From assembly GCA_049889095.1 (NCBI GenBank), contig JBLJFK010000011.1: a DNA stretch of 64,000 bases. One strand, written 5' to 3'. The position numbers and the translations under genes are program-made. The DNA comes from Ewingella sp049889095. Its GTDB lineage: Bacteria; Pseudomonadota; Gammaproteobacteria; Enterobacterales; Enterobacteriaceae. Below, piece after piece: positions 35,543 through 44,340 of this stretch. The notes beneath the pieces are model-generated. The model saw only the letters and a program-made list of their open reading frames with translations. It searched no databases and was not told the origin of the DNA. The stretch's first letter is position 1, and each line of letters begins with the position of its first letter.

Positions 35543-36271
35543 TTATTCGGACACAGAATTTTCAATGCGTTTAAATAACTCAAGCAGTTCTTGAGCGTTC
35601 AAATCCCGCGATTCTCCCGGCGGCAATCCTTCCAGACTGATGTTCATGATGCGTATGCGTTCAAGCCGGGTCACTTCATAGCCAAAATGCTTAGACATGC
35701 GGCGTATTTGACGATTAAGCCCCTGCACCAGCGTAATACGAAACACAAAGTCCGATTCTTTCTCCACTTTGCATGCTTTGGTCACCGTACCTAACATTGG
35801 CACACCCGCACCCAGACCGATAATAAATTCGTCAGTCACCGGCTTGTTAACCGTGACCACGTACTCTTTTTCGTGATCGTTGCCGGCACGCAGGATTTTG
35901 TTGACCAAATCGCCGTGATTAGTCAGTAAAATCAGCCCCTGCGAGTCTTTATCTAAACGTCCGATAGGGAAAATGCGTTTGCTGTGGTTAATCAGCCCAC
36001 TGATGTTATCCCGCTCTCCCTCTTCCATCGTCGTAATAATACCAACAGGCTTATTGAGTGCCATTAACACCAGGCCTTCTTCATCACGCGGCCCAATAAG
36101 CTGTCCATTCACTTTCACCGCATCTCCGGCAAATACCTGATCGCCAAATCCAGCCTGTTTGTCGTTAATGAAAACCGTTCCCTGCTCAACGTAACGATCG
36201 GCATCACGACGGGAACAGATGCCGCTATCGCTAATGTATTTATTAATTCGAATGGATGAATTGGTCAGCAT
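35543..36271 (-). CDS. rluF: 23S rRNA pseudouridine synthase RluF (short form)
   Basis: A 242-residue RsuA/RluF-type pseudouridine synthase; in E. coli RluF modifies U2604 of 23S rRNA and U35 of tRNA-Tyr. An N-terminal S4 domain (residues 8-60, INKYISDSGICSRRDADRYV) precedes the catalytic GRLDKDSQGL with Asp107, and RLTLVQGLNRQIRRM-like motif III follows (VQGLNRQIRRMSKHFGYEV). It lacks the roughly 48-residue basic tail of E. coli RluF (290). It sits alone between pstS and glmS, a position not seen in E. coli. Confidence 0.92.
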   Translation of the reverse strand: MLTNSSIRINKYISDSGICSRRDADRYVEQGTVFINDKQAGFGDQVFAGDAVKVNGQLIGPRDEEGLVLMALNKPVGIITTMEEGERDNISGLINHSKRIFPIGRLDKDSQGLILLTNHGDLVNKILRAGNDHEKEYVVTVNKPVTDEFIIGLGAGVPMLGTVTKACKVEKESDFVFRITLVQGLNRQIRRMSKHFGYEVTRLERIRIMNISLEGLPPGESRDLNAQELLELFKRIENSVSE

Positions 36272-36324
36272 TCAGCAGAGCACCTTCGTAAAAGGCGGAC
36301 TATACCTTATCCACTGGCAGCGCA

Positions 36325-36354
36325 GAAAAAATAAAGCGCCCACGGAGGGCGCTT
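36325..36354 (-). terminator. Rho-independent terminator of glmUS
   Basis: The minus-strand stem AAGCGCCC / GGGCGCTT with a 5-nt loop is followed by TATTTTTT, 28 nt after the glmS stop. Confidence 0.85.
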
Positions 36355-36381
36355 AGAGGCTTTGTGATACCGCTGAGAGTT

Positions 36382-38211
36382 TTACTCTACCGTCACAGAC
36401 TTCGCCAGGTTACGCGGCTGATCGACGTCGGTGCCCTTAATCAGCGCCACATAGTAGGACAACAGCTGCAATGGAACGGTGTAGAAAATCGGTGCGACAA
36501 TTTCTTCGACATGCGGCAGCTGAATGATCTTCATGCCTTCGCTGTCGGTGAAACCGGCGTTCTGATCGGCAAAGACATACAGCAGGCCGCCACGAGCGCG
36601 CACTTCTTCGATATTCGACTTCAGCTTTTCCAGCAGTTCGTTGTTTGGCGCAATCACGATCACCGGCATATCAGCATCGATCAATGCCAGCGGGCCGTGT
36701 TTCAGCTCGCCGGCCGCATAGGCTTCTGCATGAATATAGGAAATCTCTTTCAGCTTCAGCGCGCCTTCCATCGCGATCGGGTATTGATCACCGCGACCGA
36801 GGAACAATGCATGATGCTTGTCAGAGAAACCTTCAGCCAGAGATTCGATGGTCTTATCCAGCGACAGCATCTGCTCAATACGCGCAGGCAAAGCCTGAAG
36901 TGCATGAACGATGTCGTGCTCGACCTGCGGCGCCATGCCTTTCAGACGGCCCATACGTGCCACCAGCATCAGCAGAACGGTCAATTGCGTGGTGAACGCT
37001 TTAGTCGACGCCACACCGATTTCGGTGCCCGCTTTGGTCATCAATGCCATATCGGATTCACGTACCAGAGAAGAGCCAGCAACGTTACATACCGCCAGAG
37101 AACCAAGATATCCCAGTTCTTTAGACAGGCGCAGCGCTGCCAGTGTGTCTGCGGTTTCGCCAGACTGCGACAACGTGATGATCAAACTGCCGGGGCGAAC
37201 AGCGGATTTGCGATAGCGAAATTCAGAGGCGATTTCCACATCACACGGCATACCGGCCAGAGACTCAAACCAGTAGCGCGCTACCATGCCAGAGTTGTAA
37301 GACGTACCGCAGGCGATGATCTGGATGTGCTGAACGCGCGACAAAATATCGTCAGCCTTTTCGCCCAGCTCACTCAGGTTCACTTCACCGTGGCTGAAAC
37401 GTCCTTCCAGGGTATTTTTGATCGCCAAAGGCTGTTCGTAGATTTCTTTCTGCATATAGTGACGGTATTCGCCTTTATCACCGGCGTCATACTGCACTTT
37501 GGATTCAATTTCTTCGCGTTCAACTGCATGACCATTTTTGTCATACACGCTGACTGAACGACGTTTCACTTCCGCCACATCGCCTTCTTCCAGAAACAGG
37601 AAACGACGGGTGACAGGCAAGAGTGCCAGTTGGTCGGAAGCAATGAAGTTTTCACCTACGCCACGGCCAATCACCAGCGGGCTACCAGAACGCGCAGCAA
37701 CCAGAACACTGGGGTCACGGCTGTCCATCACCACGGCACCGTAGGCGCCACGCAGTTGCGGGATGACGCGCTGAACCACTTCCAGCAGCGTGCCGCCCTG
37801 AAGTTGTTCCCAATGCACCAGATGCGCAATGACTTCGGTGTCCGTTTCGGAGTCAAAACGGTAACCGCGTTCGATCAACAACTCCCGCAGTGGTTCGTGG
37901 TTTTCGATAATACCGTTATGCACAACAGCTATATAATCAGACACATGCGGATGCGCATTCGCTTCAGAAGGTTCGCCGTGCGTTGCCCAGCGGGTGTGAG
38001 CAATACCGGTGCCACCGTGCAGGGGATGTTGATCCAACGCGTCAGCCAGCATCTGGACTTTACCCAGACGACGCAAGCGCCCCATTTTTCCCTGCTCATC
38101 AATTACGGCCAGACCGGCCGAATCATAACCGCGGTACTCGAGGCGGCGTAACCCTTCCAACAGAATTTCTGCAATATCACGTTGCGCTACTGCGCCAACA
38201 ATTCCACACAT
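36382..38211 (-). CDS. glmS: Glutamine-fructose-6-phosphate aminotransferase GlmS
   Basis: A 609-residue enzyme (E. coli 609) that makes glucosamine 6-phosphate, the first step to UDP-GlcNAc. The N-terminal Ntn glutaminase has nucleophile Cys2 (MCGIVGAVAQR), RWATHG and HNGIIEN; the C-terminal half has two SIS domains (IIACGTSYNSG, TLSQSGETADTLAAL) and the DQPRNLAKSVTVE tail that closes the active site. It follows glmU by 132 bp. A 20-bp palindrome lies in its leader; in E. coli this leader is the target of the GlmZ small RNA. Confidence 0.98.
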   Translation of the reverse strand: MCGIVGAVAQRDIAEILLEGLRRLEYRGYDSAGLAVIDEQGKMGRLRRLGKVQMLADALDQHPLHGGTGIAHTRWATHGEPSEANAHPHVSDYIAVVHNGIIENHEPLRELLIERGYRFDSETDTEVIAHLVHWEQLQGGTLLEVVQRVIPQLRGAYGAVVMDSRDPSVLVAARSGSPLVIGRGVGENFIASDQLALLPVTRRFLFLEEGDVAEVKRRSVSVYDKNGHAVEREEIESKVQYDAGDKGEYRHYMQKEIYEQPLAIKNTLEGRFSHGEVNLSELGEKADDILSRVQHIQIIACGTSYNSGMVARYWFESLAGMPCDVEIASEFRYRKSAVRPGSLIITLSQSGETADTLAALRLSKELGYLGSLAVCNVAGSSLVRESDMALMTKAGTEIGVASTKAFTTQLTVLLMLVARMGRLKGMAPQVEHDIVHALQALPARIEQMLSLDKTIESLAEGFSDKHHALFLGRGDQYPIAMEGALKLKEISYIHAEAYAAGELKHGPLALIDADMPVIVIAPNNELLEKLKSNIEEVRARGGLLYVFADQNAGFTDSEGMKIIQLPHVEEIVAPIFYTVPLQLLSYYVALIKGTDVDQPRNLAKSVTVE

Positions 38212-38228
38212 CAGTTTTATTCCTATTT

Positions 38229-38248
38229 AAGATCTGTTAACAGATCTT
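38229..38248. promoter_or_regulatory. Perfect 20-bp palindrome in the glmS leader
   Basis: AAGATCTGTTAACAGATCTT is self-complementary over 20 bp, 17 nt upstream of the glmS ATG and just before the AGGA ribosome site. It may fold as a hairpin in the processed glmUS mRNA or serve as a protein site. Confidence 0.6.
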
Positions 38249-38343
38249 GTTTGAAGCCTGACCTGATTTATCCGCAAGCCCCATTTTCTGGTGTACCTGC
38301 GGTTCCCCGAGCCTTGTAGAAGTTGGGGATTATTATGTAATGC

Positions 38344-39714
38344 TTATTTTTTCTTCACTGGTTTTTGCCAATCAGGTTTATGTACCTGCGGCACGCGACT
38401 CAGCAACAGGCCGTTGTCGGGAACGTCGCGAGTTACCGTGGTACCCGCAGCTATTGTCACGTTGTTGCCCAGTGTCACCGGCGCCACCAGTTGGGTATCA
38501 GAACCCACGAAAACGTCGTTGCCGATGACGGTCTTGTGTTTATTCACACCATCGTAGTTACAAGTGATGGTACCCGCGCCGATATTCACGTTATCGCCAA
38601 TCTCAGCGTCGCCGAGGTAGGAAAGGTGACCCGCTTTAGAGTTTTTGCCCAGACGCGATTTTTTGATTTCAACGAAATTGCCCACGTGAGCACCTTCTGC
38701 CAGCTCAGCGCCAGGACGCAGGCGGGCGAATGGCCCGACCGTACAACCGTTGTCCAACACGGCATCTTCAAAGACGCTGTAGGGGCTGACTTCGCAGTCA
38801 TCGCCGATCACACAGTTTTTAATCACGCAGCCTGCGCCAATTTTGACCCTATTACCGAGCGTCACATGACCTTCGATGATCACGTTGACATCAATTTGCA
38901 CATCAATGCCGTGGGAAAGTTCACCGCGCAGGTCAAAACGTGCCGGATCAAGCAACATCACACCAGCAAGCAGCAACCGTTCGGCTTGCTCGCTCTGATA
39001 AACGCGCTCCAGGCGGGAAAGTTGCAGGCGGTTGTTCACGCCATCAACTTCACTATTACGCGCCGGATGAACGGTAGCAATCTGATGCCCTTCGGCATGT
39101 GCCATAGCAATAATGTCAGTGATGTAATATTCACCCTGTGCATTATTGTTGTTGAGCTGATTCAGCCAGCGTTTGAATGACGCACCGTTGGCGACCAGGA
39201 TACCTGTATTAATTTCTTGAATTTTAAGCTGTTCCTGACTGGCATCTTTTTGCTCGATAATACCCGTCACCGCGCCATTTTCACGTACGATACGGCCATA
39301 GCCGGTCGGGTTATCCAGAACAACCGTCAGTAAACCAATGCCATCTTCCGGTTTCGCTTTGAGCAGCGTTTCCAGCGTTTCAACGCTGATCAGCGGCACG
39401 TCGCCATAAAGCATCAGTACGTCTTCATCATCAGCAAAGTAAGGCGCCGCCTGCTGCATCGCATGGCCGGTACCCAACTGTTCCGCCTGTAATACCCAGT
39501 TCAGATCACTGCCTGCCAGATTTTTCTTCAGTAAATCGCCACCGTGGCCATAGACCAGATGCACGTTCTTCGCGCCAACCTGAGTAGCCGCATCAATAAC
39601 GTGTTGAACCATCGGTTTACCGGCCAATGAATGAAGAACTTTAGGAAGGTTGGAATACATGCGAGTTCCCTTGCCTGCGGCAAGGATCACAACACTCAGT
39701 GCGCTGTTAGACAT
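38344..39714 (-). CDS. glmU: Bifunctional GlmU: GlcN-1-P acetyltransferase / GlcNAc-1-P uridylyltransferase
   Basis: A 456-residue trimeric enzyme (E. coli 456) that makes UDP-GlcNAc for peptidoglycan and LPS. The N-terminal uridylyltransferase begins with VVILAAGKGTRM (residues 8-19) and has YGDVPLI and the metal-binding Asp/Asn (EVDGVNNR). The C-terminal left-handed beta-helix (about 250-456, isoleucine-patch hexapeptides such as IGAGCVIKN, VNIGAGTITCNYDG) carries the acetyltransferase with its catalytic His. It is the first gene of glmU-glmS. Confidence 0.98.
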   Translation of the reverse strand: MSNSALSVVILAAGKGTRMYSNLPKVLHSLAGKPMVQHVIDAATQVGAKNVHLVYGHGGDLLKKNLAGSDLNWVLQAEQLGTGHAMQQAAPYFADDEDVLMLYGDVPLISVETLETLLKAKPEDGIGLLTVVLDNPTGYGRIVRENGAVTGIIEQKDASQEQLKIQEINTGILVANGASFKRWLNQLNNNNAQGEYYITDIIAMAHAEGHQIATVHPARNSEVDGVNNRLQLSRLERVYQSEQAERLLLAGVMLLDPARFDLRGELSHGIDVQIDVNVIIEGHVTLGNRVKIGAGCVIKNCVIGDDCEVSPYSVFEDAVLDNGCTVGPFARLRPGAELAEGAHVGNFVEIKKSRLGKNSKAGHLSYLGDAEIGDNVNIGAGTITCNYDGVNKHKTVIGNDVFVGSDTQLVAPVTLGNNVTIAAGTTVTRDVPDNGLLLSRVPQVHKPDWQKPVKKK

Positions 39715-39752
39715 AGGTAACCTGACAAATCCAATTTGAGGGACAAAAGTAA

Positions 39753-39768
39753 CCTGTTAGCTAACAGG
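39753..39768. promoter_or_regulatory. Perfect 16-bp palindrome upstream of glmU
   Basis: CCTGTTAGCTAACAGG lies 38 bp before the glmU ATG. It shares the CTGTTA...TAACAG half-sites with the palindrome before glmS. Confidence 0.55.
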
Positions 39769-39807
39769 ATTACTACATATTTCGCATCAAAAACCGCCTG
39801 CAAGCCT

Positions 39808-39839
39808 TAGCCCACAAGGGATGAACACTTCATGGGCTA
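39808..39839 (-). promoter_or_regulatory. Bulged hairpin in the glmU-atpC intergenic region
   Basis: Arms TAGCCC/GGGCTA and ATGAA/TTCAT stack around a CAC loop with a one-sided 7-nt bulge. It lies in the 272-bp gap between the atp terminator and glmU and may be part of the glmU leader. Confidence 0.4.
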
Positions 39840-39943
39840 TAGCGAGTAAATCGAACACAAAGCATCTACTTTGGTTGCTAGTATTTCATTTAATACGGGT
39901 CAATGTCATGAGAATAGGGATGAAAATAGGGCTTTTTTAAAGG

Positions 39944-39975
39944 TAAAAAAAAAGCGACCCTAAGGTCGCCTTTTC
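39944..39975 (-). terminator. Rho-independent terminator of the atp operon
   Basis: The minus-strand stem GGCGACC / GGGTCGC with loop TTA is followed by nine T residues, shortly after the atpC stop. Confidence 0.9.
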
Positions 39976-39986
39976 AACTGATGTCG

Positions 39987-40409
39987 TTACATCGTTTTTC
40001 TGATTAACTCGATAACACGAAGTTTCGCGATCGCTTTAGCCAGTTCAGCAGAAGCCTGAGCGTAGTCGACATCGCCGTGAGAACCACTGATGTGTTCCTC
40101 AGCTTTACGCTTAGCTTCAAGCGCGCGTGCTTCGTCGAGGTCTTGCCCACGGATTGCAGTGTCAGCTAACACGGTCGTAGCGCTCGGTTGCACCTCAAGG
40201 ATGCCGCCGGAGAGATAGATATACTCTTCTTCACCGTGTTCTTTAACAATGCGCACCATGCCAGGCTTGATGGCGGTGAGCAGCGGAGCATGCCCCGGGA
40301 AAATACCCAGTTCGCCTTCGCTACCCGTCACCTGGATCTTTTGCACCATGCCGGAAAACATTCTCTTTTCCGCACTGACTACATCCAGATGGTAAGCTTT
40401 TTCAGCCAT
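39987..40409 (-). CDS. atpC: ATP synthase epsilon subunit
   Basis: A 140-residue subunit of the F1 central stalk (E. coli 139). It has an N-terminal beta-sandwich (YHLDVVSAEKRMFSG, GELGIFPGHAPLLTAIKPG) and a C-terminal two-helix domain that can inhibit ATP hydrolysis. The ATG at 40409 (MAEKAYHLDV) has GAGAGGATG upstream; an in-frame ATG at 40424 would add five residues and is rejected. Last gene of the operon, 27 bp after atpD. Confidence 0.97.
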   Translation of the reverse strand: MAEKAYHLDVVSAEKRMFSGMVQKIQVTGSEGELGIFPGHAPLLTAIKPGMVRIVKEHGEEEYIYLSGGILEVQPSATTVLADTAIRGQDLDEARALEAKRKAEEHISGSHGDVDYAQASAELAKAIAKLRVIELIRKTM

Positions 40410-40436
40410 GTCATCCTCTCTCACAACAAACTAGCG

Positions 40437-41819
40437 TTACAGTTTCTTGGCTTTTTCCACTGCTTCTTCAATGGCGCCAACCATGTAGAACGCTTGTTCA
40501 GGCAGGTGATCGTAGTCGCCGTCCATAATGCCTTTGAAACCACGAATGGTATCTTTCAGCGATACGAACTTGCCCGGAGAACCGGTAAAGACTTCGGCCA
40601 CGAAGAACGGCTGGGACAGGAAGCGTTCGATCTTACGCGCACGTGATACAGCCAGCTTGTCGTCTTCTGACAGCTCGTCCATACCCAAAATCGCGATGAT
40701 GTCTTTCAGTTCCTTGTAGCGTTGCAAAATAGACTGCACGCCACGAGCCACATCATAGTGTTCCTGACCAACAACCAGTGGATCCAACTGACGGCTGGTG
40801 GAGTCCAGTGGATCCACAGCCGGGTAAATACCCAGTGACGCGATCTGACGGCTCAGTACCACGGTCGCGTCCAAGTGGGCGAAAGTGGTGGCTGGAGAGG
40901 GGTCAGTCAAGTCATCCGCAGGGACGTAAACGGCCTGTACGGAAGTGATGGAACCACTTTTGGTTGAGGTGATACGTTCTTGCAGAACGCCCATCTCTTC
41001 CGCCAACGTTGGCTGGTAGCCTACCGCTGATGGCATACGGCCCAGAAGTGCTGACACCTCAGTACCTGCCAAGGTATAACGGTAGATGTTGTCAATGAAC
41101 AGCAGCACGTCACGACCTTCATCACGGAATTTCTCCGCCATGGTCAGGCCAGTCAGTGCAACACGCAGGCGGTTGCCTGGTGGTTCGTTCATCTGGCCAT
41201 AAACCAGGGAAACTTTGTCGATAACGTTGGACTCAGTCATTTCGTGGTAGAAGTCGTTACCCTCACGAGTACGTTCACCCACGCCTGCAAACACGGAATA
41301 GCCGGAGTGTTCGATCGCGATGTTACGGATCAACTCCATCATGTTTACCGTTTTACCCACACCCGCACCACCGAACAGACCGACTTTACCGCCCTTAGCG
41401 AACGGGCACATCAGGTCCATAACTTTGATACCGGTTTCCAGCAATTCCTGGGAGTTTGCCAGCTCTTCGTAAGAAGGGGCTGGACGGTGGATCCCACGAC
41501 GTTCTTCTTCGCCGATAGGGCCTTTCATGTCGATTGGTTCGCCCAATACGTTCATGATACGACCCAGTGTTGCTACACCCACTGGTACTTCAATTGGGTG
41601 TTCCAGATTATTCACTTTCAAACCGCGACGCAGGCCGTCTGAGGTACCCATTGCGATACAACGAACAACACCGCCGCCTAGTTGTTGCTGAACTTCCAGC
41701 ACCAATGTGGAGGTACCGTTTTCTACCTCAAGAGCATTGTACACATGCGGTACTGCATCCTGAGGGAACTCGACGTCCACCACGGCGCCGATTACCTGGA
41801 TAATCTTTCCAGTAGCCAT
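40437..41819 (-). CDS. atpD: ATP synthase beta subunit
   Basis: A 460-residue catalytic subunit of F1 (E. coli 460). Walker A GGAGVGKTV is near residues 149-157, the catalytic Glu is in GVGERTREGNDFYHEM, Walker B is VLLFIDNIYRYT, and the ATP synthase alpha/beta signature is PAVDPLDSTS. It alternates with AtpA in the hexamer and makes ATP during rotation. Confidence 0.99.
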   Translation of the reverse strand: MATGKIIQVIGAVVDVEFPQDAVPHVYNALEVENGTSTLVLEVQQQLGGGVVRCIAMGTSDGLRRGLKVNNLEHPIEVPVGVATLGRIMNVLGEPIDMKGPIGEEERRGIHRPAPSYEELANSQELLETGIKVMDLMCPFAKGGKVGLFGGAGVGKTVNMMELIRNIAIEHSGYSVFAGVGERTREGNDFYHEMTESNVIDKVSLVYGQMNEPPGNRLRVALTGLTMAEKFRDEGRDVLLFIDNIYRYTLAGTEVSALLGRMPSAVGYQPTLAEEMGVLQERITSTKSGSITSVQAVYVPADDLTDPSPATTFAHLDATVVLSRQIASLGIYPAVDPLDSTSRQLDPLVVGQEHYDVARGVQSILQRYKELKDIIAILGMDELSEDDKLAVSRARKIERFLSQPFFVAEVFTGSPGKFVSLKDTIRGFKGIMDGDYDHLPEQAFYMVGAIEEAVEKAKKL

Positions 41820-41851
41820 CTTGAATCCTCTACGTAATTCGTAAACCTAGC

Positions 41852-42715
41852 TTAAACCGCGGAGGCTCCCCCGACGATCTCGGTGAGTTCCTGAGTGATG
41901 CTGGCCTGACGAGCTTTGTTGTAAACCAACTGCAGCTCTTTGATCAGGCTGCCGCCGTTATCGGTTGCGGCTTTCATCGCTACCATTCGCGCGGCCTGTT
42001 CGCTGGCCAGGTTTTCTACGACGCCCTGATAAACCTGAGACTCCACATAGCGCCGCAAGAGAGTATCCAGCAGTGCTTTAGGGTCTGGCTCATACAGGTA
42101 ATCCCAGGACTTTTTCGCCAGCTCGCTATCTTCTGCCGGTGGCAGAGGTAACAGCTGAACGATGCGTGGCTCCTGAGACATGGTATTGACGAATTTATTG
42201 CTGACAACACATAGCTTGTCTAAACGACCTTCGTCGAAAGCCTGCAACATCACTTTCACCGGTCCGATCAACTCTGACAGAGAAGGGTTATCTCCCATGC
42301 CAGTGACCTGGGCAACAACATTGGCACCCACGGAACTGAAGAAAGAGGTTGCTTTGGAACCAATCAGGGCTAAGTCGACCTCAACACCTTTTTCGGACCA
42401 GCCTTTCATCTCTGACAGCAGTTTTTTGAACAGGTTAATGTTCAAACCACCACAAAGACCACGGTCGGTAGACACCACCAGATACCCGACGCGCTTAATT
42501 TCACGCTCATCCAGGTACGGGTGCTTGTATTCCAGATTACCTAACGCGAGGTGACCGATCACTTCACGAATAGTTTCTGCATAAGGACGGCTGGCCGCCA
42601 TGCGATCCTGCGTTTTACGCATTTTGGAGGCGGCGACCATCTCCATCGCTTTAGTGATCTTTTGCGTGTTTTGCACGCTGCTGATCTTACTACGTATCTC
42701 TTTTCCGCCGGCCAT
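41852..42715 (-). CDS. atpG: ATP synthase gamma subunit
   Basis: A 287-residue central shaft of F1 (E. coli 287). Long N- and C-terminal helices form the coiled coil inside the alpha/beta ring (EIRSKISSVQNTQKITKAMEM split at the start; NKARQASITQELTEIVGGA at the end). The middle Rossmann-like domain holds VSTDRGLCGGLN. It lies between atpA and atpD as usual. Confidence 0.98.
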   Translation of the reverse strand: MAGGKEIRSKISSVQNTQKITKAMEMVAASKMRKTQDRMAASRPYAETIREVIGHLALGNLEYKHPYLDEREIKRVGYLVVSTDRGLCGGLNINLFKKLLSEMKGWSEKGVEVDLALIGSKATSFFSSVGANVVAQVTGMGDNPSLSELIGPVKVMLQAFDEGRLDKLCVVSNKFVNTMSQEPRIVQLLPLPPAEDSELAKKSWDYLYEPDPKALLDTLLRRYVESQVYQGVVENLASEQAARMVAMKAATDNGGSLIKELQLVYNKARQASITQELTEIVGGASAV

Positions 42716-42786
42716 CTCTGCTTCTCCTCATTACCAAACGGCCTGCTGCTTATCTGCATTAAGCAGGGCAGCAGGACCGCTTAGTG

Positions 42787-44328
42787 TTACCAGGACTGGG
42801 TTGCTTTGAAGGTATCGAGGATATTTTTGAATTTCCCCTCGATCTCATCGTTGTACGCACCAGTTTGGTTGATTTGTTGCAGAAGCTCTGAGTGCTCGCG
42901 GTCAGCATAAGCCAACAGCGCAGCTTCAAAGCTACCCACTTTAGACAAGTCAACGTCTTCCAGATAACCACGTTCTGCTGCAAAGATAATCAGTGACTGC
43001 GCAGAGATAGACATTGGCGCGTACTGTTTCTGTTTCAGCAGTTCGGTCACTTTCTGACCGTGGTTCAACTGTTTACGCGTTGCTTCGTCCAAATCGGAAG
43101 CAAACTGGGAGAACGCAGCCAATTCACGATACTGCGCCAGTGCGGTACGAATACCACCGGACAGTTTTTTCATGATTTTGGTCTGAGCGGCACCACCAAC
43201 ACGGGATACGGAAATCCCCGGGTTAACCGCAGGGCGAATACCGGCGTTAAACAGGTTCGATTCCAGGAAGATCTGACCATCGGTAATAGAGATTACGTTG
43301 GTCGGAACGAACGCGGAAACATCGCCCGCTTGCGTTTCGATGATCGGAAGCGCAGTCAGAGAACCGGTTTTGCCTTTCACTTCACCCTTAGTGAATGCTT
43401 CAACGTAGGCAGCGTTTACACGCGCAGCACGTTCGAGCAGACGGGAGTGGAGATAGAAAACGTCGCCTGGGTAAGCTTCACGACCTGGTGGACGACGAAG
43501 CAGCAGGGAAATCTGACGGTAAGCAACAGCCTGTTTAGACAGATCATCATAAACGATCAGTGCGTCTTCACCGCGGTCACGGAAATACTCACCCATTGCG
43601 CAGCCGGAGTACGGTGCCAGGTATTGCAGTGCAGCAGATTCAGATGCAGTAGCAACCACCACGATGGTATTTTCCAGTGCGCCGTGCTCTTCCAGTTTAC
43701 GAACCACGTTAGAAATGGTGGACGCTTTCTGGCCGATAGCCACATAGATACATTTGATGCCGGAATCGCGCTGGTTGATGATCGCATCAATTGCCAGAGC
43801 AGTTTTACCGGTTTGACGGTCACCGATGACCAATTCACGCTGACCACGACCGATTGGGACCATGGCATCAACGGATTTGTAACCTGTCTGCACAGGCTGG
43901 TCTACGGATTGACGTTCAATAACGCCAGGTGCGATTGCTTCAACAGCAGAGAAGCCGTCATGCTCTACCGGACCTTTGCCGTCAATTGGCGCACCCAGGG
44001 TGTTAACAACGCGACCCAACAGGCCACGGCCAACTGGAACTTCCAGGATACGGCCAGTACATTTTACTTTCATCCCTTCGGCGAGGTCAGCGTAAGGGCC
44101 CATGACAACGGCACCTACAGAGTCACGCTCCAGGTTCAAGGCGATCGCGTAACGGTTACCCGGCAACGCAATCATTTCGCCTTGCATGACATCGGCCAGG
44201 CCGTGCACGCGGATGATCCCGTCACTGACGGAAACGATAGTACCTTCATTGTGAGCTTCGCTCACTACATTGAACTGTGCAATGCGCTGCTTTATCAGTT
44301 CGCTGATTTCGGTGGAATTCAGTTGCAT
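42787..44328 (-). CDS. atpA: ATP synthase alpha subunit
   Basis: A 513-residue non-catalytic nucleotide-binding subunit of F1 (E. coli 513). Walker A GDRQTGKTA is near residues 169-177, Walker B is ALIVYDDLSKQA, and the family signature PAVNPGISVSRVG includes the arginine finger (SVSRVG). The N-terminal helix MQLNSTEISELIKQRI binds AtpH. A long open frame on the opposite strand is only a codon-use shadow. Confidence 0.99.
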   Translation of the reverse strand: MQLNSTEISELIKQRIAQFNVVSEAHNEGTIVSVSDGIIRVHGLADVMQGEMIALPGNRYAIALNLERDSVGAVVMGPYADLAEGMKVKCTGRILEVPVGRGLLGRVVNTLGAPIDGKGPVEHDGFSAVEAIAPGVIERQSVDQPVQTGYKSVDAMVPIGRGQRELVIGDRQTGKTALAIDAIINQRDSGIKCIYVAIGQKASTISNVVRKLEEHGALENTIVVVATASESAALQYLAPYSGCAMGEYFRDRGEDALIVYDDLSKQAVAYRQISLLLRRPPGREAYPGDVFYLHSRLLERAARVNAAYVEAFTKGEVKGKTGSLTALPIIETQAGDVSAFVPTNVISITDGQIFLESNLFNAGIRPAVNPGISVSRVGGAAQTKIMKKLSGGIRTALAQYRELAAFSQFASDLDEATRKQLNHGQKVTELLKQKQYAPMSISAQSLIIFAAERGYLEDVDLSKVGSFEAALLAYADREHSELLQQINQTGAYNDEIEGKFKNILDTFKATQSW

Positions 44329-44340
44329 GCTCCAGTCCCC

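Noticed and set aside
36364..37557. A 397-codon open frame opposite glmS
   Set aside because: Antisense to glmS, with a His/Gln/Arg-rich translation and no recognisable domain.
38365..39180. A 271-codon open frame opposite glmU
   Set aside because: Antisense to a conserved gene; an artefact of biased codon use.
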